DNA of 64,000 nucleotides from positions 186,001 through 250,000 of the forward strand of contig CBDCSR010000001.1 of assembly GCA_965221785.1 (NCBI GenBank), read 5' to 3'. The translations under genes were made by a program, and so were the position numbers. Positions 59,528-64,000 of the stretch are shown one piece after another (positions within the stretch are counted from its first letter, which is position 1; every line of letters starts with the position of its first letter). The DNA comes from BD2-11 sp965221785. GTDB lineage: Bacteria > Gemmatimonadota > Gemmatimonadetes > Longimicrobiales > Gaopeijiaceae. The notes below the pieces were generated by a model, which made no database searches, was not told the DNA's origin, and saw only the letters and a program-made list of their open reading frames with translations.

Positions 59528-61987
59528 ATGAGGATATTTGTCGCCGGGCTGATGGCTCTCGGCGTGACCGTGGCGGGCATGGAGCCCGGCATCTCCGGCT
59601 TTGACCGGGGAGCCCGGGGCGTGAATCCGGCGGGCGACATCTCGCTCGCGTTCTCGGCGAACCGCGCGCCCGCCCCGCATCCCGCTCCTGAGAGCCTCAC
59701 CAACATCGTGCAGACCTACTGCGTCGTTTGCCACAACGACGTCCTCCTGACCGGCAACACCACGCTGCAGGGCTTCGAGGTCGAAAACGCGACCGACAAC
59801 GCCCAGGTCGCCGAGCGCATGATCATGAAGCTGCGCGCCGGCATGATGCCGCCCCCGGGCTTTCCGCGGCCGGCGGGCGACTCGCTGCTGGCCCTGGTGG
59901 AGACGCTCGAATCGACCCTGGACGAGGCCGCCGCGCGCAACCCCAACCCCGGTACCCGAACCTTCCAGCGCCTCAACCGGGCCGAGTACGAGGCCTCCGT
60001 GGAGGACCTGCTGGGGCTCAGGATCGACGCCGGCCTCTACCTGCCTCTCGACACCAAGAGCGCCAACTTCGACAACATCGCCGACGTCCAGTTGCTCTCC
60101 CCCACGCTCATGGACGCCTATCTGAACGCGGCCGCGGAGGTCAGCCGGCTGGCGGTCGGCAACCTGGAAGTGCTCCCGAGCGAGACCACGTACTCCAAGT
60201 CCGGTTACTTCTCCCAGTGGGAGCGCATCGACGGGGCGCCCTTCGGCACCCGCGGCGGCATCTCCGCCCTGCACAACTTCCCCGCCGACGGCGAGTACCG
60301 CGTCAAGATGGCCTTCGACCACACCACCACGGGGGAGTTCTTCGGCAACGTTACGCAGGGGGAACAGATCGAGATCGCCATCGACGGGGAGCGCGTCGCG
60401 CTGCTCAACGTCGACCAGTTCATGCACGTCGCCGACCCTAACGGAGCGAACCAGGAGAGCCGGTCCTTCTTCGTCACCGCCGGGCCGCACCAGATCTCGG
60501 CGGTCTTCCTCAAGCAGTTCGAGGGACCGGTGCCCGACCTCATGTCACGCCACGACTGGTCGCTGGCCGATCGCCGCATCGGCGCTGACGGGTACGGCAT
60601 CACCGCCCTCCCGCACATCAAGGACCTGACCATCGCGGGTCCGTTCCAGGTGACCGGCGTTTCCGAGAACCCGGTTCGGCGCCGCATCTTCAGCTGCCGG
60701 CCCACCGCTCCCGAAGAAGCGGAGGTCTGCGCGCGCGACATCGTGACCCGGCTGGGCGCCCGCGCCTTCCGGCGCTCGCTCACGGAACTCGATGCCGCGG
60801 AACTCATGGAGTTCTATCGCCAGGGCGAGGAGGCGGGCGGCTTCGAAACCGGCGTGCGCCTCGCGCTGCAGGCGATTCTGGCGAGCCCGGACTTCGTCTT
60901 CCGCTTCGAGCCGGTCGCCGGCAGCGAGCGCGACGGAAGCTACCGCATCAGCGAGCTGGCCCTGGCCAGCCGGCTCTCCTACTTCCTCTGGGGCACGCCT
61001 CCCGACGAGGAACTGGTGTCGCTGGCCGAGCGGGGCCGTCTCTCGGGCAACCTTCGGGAGCAGGTCGAGCGCATGGTCGCCGACCCGCGTTCCGACGCCC
61101 TGGGCACCCGCTTCGCCAACCAGTGGCTGCGCCTCCAGGACCTGGATCTGGTGCATCCGGACCGCCTGATGTTCCCCGACTACCACCAGCAGCTGGCCGA
61201 TGCCATGACGAGGGAGACGGAACTCCTCTTCATGAATCTGGTGCGCGAGGACCGCAGTTTCCTGGAGCTGTACACCGCCGACTACACCTTCGTGAATGAG
61301 CGACTGGCGAGGCACTACGGCATTCCCGGCGTGGTGGGCGAGGAGTTTCAGCGCGTCGAATACCCGGACGACCGGCGCGCCGGCATCTTCGGCCACGGCA
61401 GTGTGCTCACCCTCACTTCGGTGGCCAACCGCACCTCCCCGGTGCTGCGCGGCAAGTGGGTGATGGAAGTGGTTCTGGGCACCCCGCCGCCACCTCCTCC
61501 GCCGGGCGTCCCCGACCTGGAGGAGACCGAGGCTGTGGAGGGGACCACCATCCTGACGACCCGCGAGCGCATGGAGAGGCACCGGGCAAGCCCGGTGTGC
61601 AACGCCTGCCATCAGTTCATGGACCCGATCGGGCTGGCGCTCGACAACTTCGACGTGACCGGGAAGTGGCGCATCCGCGAGCACGGCATCCCGCTCGACA
61701 CGCGCGGGACCTTCTACGACGGGAGCGACGTGACCACCCCGCAGGAACTGCGCACGGTGCTGCTGGAGCGCCCCGAACCGCTGATTCGCCACTTCACCGC
61801 AAACCTGATGGCGTACGCGCTGGGTCGGCGGATGGAGTACTACGACCAGCCCGAGATCCGTGAGATCGCGCGCAAGGCGGCGGTCGAGGGCAACCGCATG
61901 TCGGCCTTCATCGTGGGCGTGGTGGAGAGCGAGGCGTTCCAGATGAAGAGCGCCGTCACGGCAGAGGACGCGCAGAGCGGAAGCTGA
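59528..61987 (+). CDS. DUF1592 family cytochrome-like protein
   Basis: The 819-residue protein has the conserved layout of the DUF1592/DUF1588/DUF1585 family: an N-terminal cytochrome-like CVVCHN site (C65, C68, H69), RTFQRLNRAEYEASVEDLLG, RAFRRSLTELDAAEL, LASRLSYFLWGTPPDEEL, HGSVLTLTSVANRTSPVLRG and a second NACHQFMDPIGLALDNFD site. Two c-type haem sites (CxxCH) suggest a periplasmic electron-transfer role. It normally pairs with DUF1552, here 7 kb upstream. GGGAGG precedes the ATG. The predicted promoter is listed separately. Confidence 0.87.
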   Translation: MRIFVAGLMALGVTVAGMEPGISGFDRGARGVNPAGDISLAFSANRAPAPHPAPESLTNIVQTYCVVCHNDVLLTGNTTLQGFEVENATDNAQVAERMIMKLRAGMMPPPGFPRPAGDSLLALVETLESTLDEAAARNPNPGTRTFQRLNRAEYEASVEDLLGLRIDAGLYLPLDTKSANFDNIADVQLLSPTLMDAYLNAAAEVSRLAVGNLEVLPSETTYSKSGYFSQWERIDGAPFGTRGGISALHNFPADGEYRVKMAFDHTTTGEFFGNVTQGEQIEIAIDGERVALLNVDQFMHVADPNGANQESRSFFVTAGPHQISAVFLKQFEGPVPDLMSRHDWSLADRRIGADGYGITALPHIKDLTIAGPFQVTGVSENPVRRRIFSCRPTAPEEAEVCARDIVTRLGARAFRRSLTELDAAELMEFYRQGEEAGGFETGVRLALQAILASPDFVFRFEPVAGSERDGSYRISELALASRLSYFLWGTPPDEELVSLAERGRLSGNLREQVERMVADPRSDALGTRFANQWLRLQDLDLVHPDRLMFPDYHQQLADAMTRETELLFMNLVREDRSFLELYTADYTFVNERLARHYGIPGVVGEEFQRVEYPDDRRAGIFGHGSVLTLTSVANRTSPVLRGKWVMEVVLGTPPPPPPPGVPDLEETEAVEGTTILTTRERMERHRASPVCNACHQFMDPIGLALDNFDVTGKWRIREHGIPLDTRGTFYDGSDVTTPQELRTVLLERPEPLIRHFTANLMAYALGRRMEYYDQPEIREIARKAAVEGNRMSAFIVGVVESEAFQMKSAVTAEDAQSGS

Positions 61988-62029
61988 TCACTCCGGCGGA
62001 CAGGCGCCGGCGCCGTCCCGGTGCCGACC

Positions 62030-62213
62030 TCACTCTGCGGCGTCCACGGTCCGGACATGGCCGGCTGCGGAGTAGGCGAGAATCTGCCGGTCGGCGGTCA
62101 ACAGCGGTGCGTCCAGATGACGCGCGGTGGCCACGATGAAACGATCGGCCGGGTCGGCGTGGAAGTCGCCCGGCAAACGTCGTGTCGACTACGATCAACG
62201 CAGCGACGCCCAT
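62030..62213 (-). pseudogene. VapC-type PIN toxin with internal deletion
   Basis: An ATG at 62213 opens MGVAALIVVDT, which matches the N-terminal start of VapC toxins. The reading then passes directly into the C-terminal part in another frame: LPGDFHADPADRFIVATA, followed by HLDAPLLTADRQILAYSA and the TGA at 62030-62032. About 80 central residues, including middle acidic residues of the PIN fold, are missing, so the toxin is probably inactive. The start overlaps the antitoxin end, as in intact modules. Confidence 0.72.
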
Positions 62214-62434
62214 TCGGACGGTTCGGTGGCTGGCATGAAAGGATCGTCGTAGGCCAGCACCGTACCCCGCATGGCGCCGACGATCGAAGAGGATCGGGTC
62301 TGCTCGGGCAAGGGAGACAGTATCGCGACGGGACGGCCGCGGTTTGTGATGGTCACAGGTTCGCGGTCCTGATTCATCTGCTTGATCACTCGCAGGCACC
62401 GGGCCTTGAAGTCGGCTGCGCCAACGGTCTTCAT
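62195..62434 (-). CDS. Phd/YefM-type antitoxin
   Basis: The 79-residue protein has the Phd/YefM pattern MKTVGAADFKARCLRVIKQM, then VTITNRGRPVAILSPL, and an acidic tail FMPATEPSEWASLR. It would neutralise and transcriptionally autoregulate a PIN toxin. The downstream toxin is truncated, so it is an orphan antitoxin. Its ATG (62434) shares one base with the TGA of the ferritin gene, so it may be translationally coupled. Confidence 0.82.
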   Translation of the reverse strand: MKTVGAADFKARCLRVIKQMNQDREPVTITNRGRPVAILSPLPEQTRSSSIVGAMRGTVLAYDDPFMPATEPSEWASLR

Positions 62435-62937
62435 CACGCCTCGTCCCCGCCCTGCCGCTGTCCTAGTTCCGTCTGGACCAGGAGCAGCGCCGACTTGTTG
62501 TCGCCCGCCAGGCGCAGCCGGTCGACGATGTCGGAAGCGACCTTCTCCTCCTGCACCTGCTCGTTGACGAACCACTGCAGCATCACCTGGGTGGGGTAGT
62601 CGGTTTGCTCCACGGCGAGGCCGTAGAGGTCGCCGATGAGTGAGGTCACCTTGCGTTCGTGGGCCAGCGCCGCCTGGAAGACCTCCAGGGGTGAGCCGAA
62701 GTCCGAGGGCGGAGCGTCGATGCGGCCGAGGTCGACCCGGCCGTCGCGGTCGTTCACGAAGTCGAAGATGCGCAGTGCGTGCTCCCGCTCCTCGTCCGCC
62801 TGCATGCGCATCCAGTGCGCGAAACCCGGATACCCGGTCCGCTCGAAGTACGCACTCATGGAAAGGTAGTACTGGCTCGCGTAGAACTCCTGCACGATCT
62901 GCTCGTTAAGCGCCGCCTGCATCCTGTCGCCGATCAT
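62434..62937 (-). CDS. ferritin
   Basis: The 167-residue protein is a ferritin of the bacterial FtnA type with ferroxidase ligands E17, E50, H53, E94 and E126/E130. Key stretches are QEFYASQYYLSMSAYFE, ADEEREHALRIFDFVN and WFVNEQVQEEKVASDIVDRL. It stores iron as ferric mineral in the cytoplasm. The stop overlaps the antitoxin start by one base. Confidence 0.9.
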   Translation of the reverse strand: MIGDRMQAALNEQIVQEFYASQYYLSMSAYFERTGYPGFAHWMRMQADEEREHALRIFDFVNDRDGRVDLGRIDAPPSDFGSPLEVFQAALAHERKVTSLIGDLYGLAVEQTDYPTQVMLQWFVNEQVQEEKVASDIVDRLRLAGDNKSALLLVQTELGQRQGGDEA

Positions 62938-62982
62938 CTGGTTGTTTCCCTTGGGTTGGTGAAGAAGGCTTGCTCCGCGTGT

Positions 62983-64000
62983 TCAGTACCCCAGTGCCCT
63001 TCCCCCGCGCCGGGGATCGGACCACGCGGTGAGCAGGTCGTCCACGACGACGATCATCTGGACATCGCCGGAGAGGCCCCCTCGCTCGATTACGACGTGA
63101 CCGAGCGTCTCCAGCTGCGAGATGGTTTCCGGCGGGAGCGCGCCCGCCTCGTAAAAGATCCGGTCCGGCAGATGCTGGTGGTGGACCCGCGGCGCCTGAA
63201 CGGCCTCGACGACATCCATCCCGAAGTCCACGACGTTGGAGATCGTCTGGAACACCGTGGTGATGATCGTCGCGCCACCCGGGGTGCCGGTGACCATTCC
63301 CAGCTCGCCGTCCGGCCCCAGGACGATGGTCGGCGACATCGACGACAGCATCCGCTTCCCCGGCTCGATGGCGTTGTTCTCGCCCTGCACCAGGCCGAAC
63401 TGGTTGGCGGAGCCTGGCTTGGCGGCGAGGTCGTCCATGTCGTTGTTCAGAATGAAGCCTGCCCCGGTGACGGTGACCTTGCTTCCGTACCAGGAGTTCA
63501 CGGTCGTGGTGACCGACACGGCGTTGCCCTCGGCATCGACGATCGAGTAGTGGGTCGTGTTTTCGCCCTCGTCGGGGACCCTAGCGCTCGGAGACGTCCC
63601 GGCTTCACTCGGTGCGCCCTCCAGTCCGGGCCCGACTTCGGAGGACGGAGTGGCGGCATCCAGCGAAATGGTCGCGCCCCGCTCGCTCGCGTATGCTGCC
63701 GAGGTCATGCGCTCCAGCGGCATTTCCACGAAGTCGGGATCGGCCAGGTAGTGGTTGCGGTCGGCGTAGCCTCGCCGCCAGGCCTCGGCGTGCAGATGGA
63801 TCGTCTGGGCCGACTGCCAGCCGAGGGAGGCAAGGTCGTAACCCTCCAGCATCCCGGCGGTCTGCGCCATCGTCACGCCCCCGGACGACGGGGGCGGCAT
63901 CGACATGACCGTATGGCCGCGGTATTCGAAAGCGACCGGCTCGCGCCACACCGCCTGGTATTCGGCGAGGTCCCGGCGGGTGAGGATGCCGCCGCCGCGT
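62983..64000 (-). CDS. gamma-glutamyltransferase (5' end outside window)
   Basis: The visible part covers the end of the large subunit and the small subunit of gamma-glutamyltransferase. The catalytic threonine is the first Thr of NTTHYSIVDAEGNAVSVTT. Other motifs are MPPPSSGGVTMAQTAGMLE, FILNNDMDDL and MLSSMSPTIVLGPDGELGM. The enzyme transfers or hydrolyses gamma-glutamyl groups such as from glutathione. The start lies beyond the right edge; the reading frame is open to the window end. Confidence 0.88.
   Translation of the reverse strand, partial: RGGGILTRRDLAEYQAVWREPVAFEYRGHTVMSMPPPSSGGVTMAQTAGMLEGYDLASLGWQSAQTIHLHAEAWRRGYADRNHYLADPDFVEMPLERMTSAAYASERGATISLDAATPSSEVGPGLEGAPSEAGTSPSARVPDEGENTTHYSIVDAEGNAVSVTTTVNSWYGSKVTVTGAGFILNNDMDDLAAKPGSANQFGLVQGENNAIEPGKRMLSSMSPTIVLGPDGELGMVTGTPGGATIITTVFQTISNVVDFGMDVVEAVQAPRVHHQHLPDRIFYEAGALPPETISQLETLGHVVIERGGLSGDVQMIVVVDDLLTAWSDPRRGGRALGY

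Overview
The window is a GC-rich bacterial chromosome segment that is almost fully coding. The envelope gene content suggests Gemmatimonadota or a close relative. It holds one large TonB receptor with a beta-helix partner, two SusC/SusD-type TonB receptor/lipoprotein pairs, many lipobox proteins, a DUF1592/DUF1552 pair and several secreted amidohydrolases. This assignment is inference from gene content only, because no 16S or other phylogenetic marker is present. A marine or animal-associated lifestyle is possible, because a taurine degradation route is encoded.

Layout, 1-16 kb. A truncated Ig-like/GH12-like lipoprotein gene runs off the left edge. Next is a forward set of radical SAM protein, metallophosphoesterase-like protein with a degenerate active site, and a DAK-DegV fusion (fatty acid kinase FakA-FakB type). 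A 22-bp tandem repeat with GTTAC elements spaced 11/22 bp precedes a block of TonB receptor, beta-helix lipoprotein, small lipoprotein and PhoB/PhoR-like two-component system. MsrB follows. It is convergent with, and overlaps, two beta-propeller or LVIVD-type lipoprotein genes on the minus strand.

Layout, 16-27 kb. A Tat-exported ABC-type binding protein has no permease nearby. It overlaps a sensor-HAMP membrane protein that lacks a kinase domain. An OFA-type MFS transporter and an NAD-type isocitrate/isopropylmalate dehydrogenase follow. A very large leucine-rich-repeat lipoprotein with a zinc-protease motif lies on the minus strand. Then come a small zinc-ribbon membrane protein, glutaryl-CoA dehydrogenase, tRNA-Lys(CUU) with a terminator, and a PhnB-type VOC protein.

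Layout, 27-46 kb. This is the most coherent metabolic region. Taurine:pyruvate aminotransferase (tpa), sulfoacetaldehyde acetyltransferase (xsc) and phosphate acetyltransferase (pta) together convert taurine plus pyruvate to alanine, sulfite and acetyl-CoA. Interleaved with them are two paralogous lipoprotein amidohydrolases, a SusC/SusD pair and an AGCS sodium:amino-acid symporter. Together they suggest capture and hydrolysis of an amide-linked taurine compound at the cell surface (inference). A minus-strand set of cupin, P1 (DmpA-type) peptidase and hydratase follows. Two direct DnaA-box-like sites lie upstream of the cupin.

Layout, 46-64 kb. A cyclophilin lipoprotein, a second SusC/SusD pair with a good promoter, DUF1552 and ankyrin proteins, an AAA/DUF4143 ATPase, a giant PD40-amidohydrolase, and the DUF1592 cytochrome-like protein that normally pairs with DUF1552. 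The right end holds a toxin-antitoxin remnant (intact antitoxin, VapC toxin with an internal deletion), a ferritin translationally overlapping the antitoxin, and a gamma-glutamyltransferase cut by the window edge. No phage, insertion sequence, CRISPR array or rRNA was seen.
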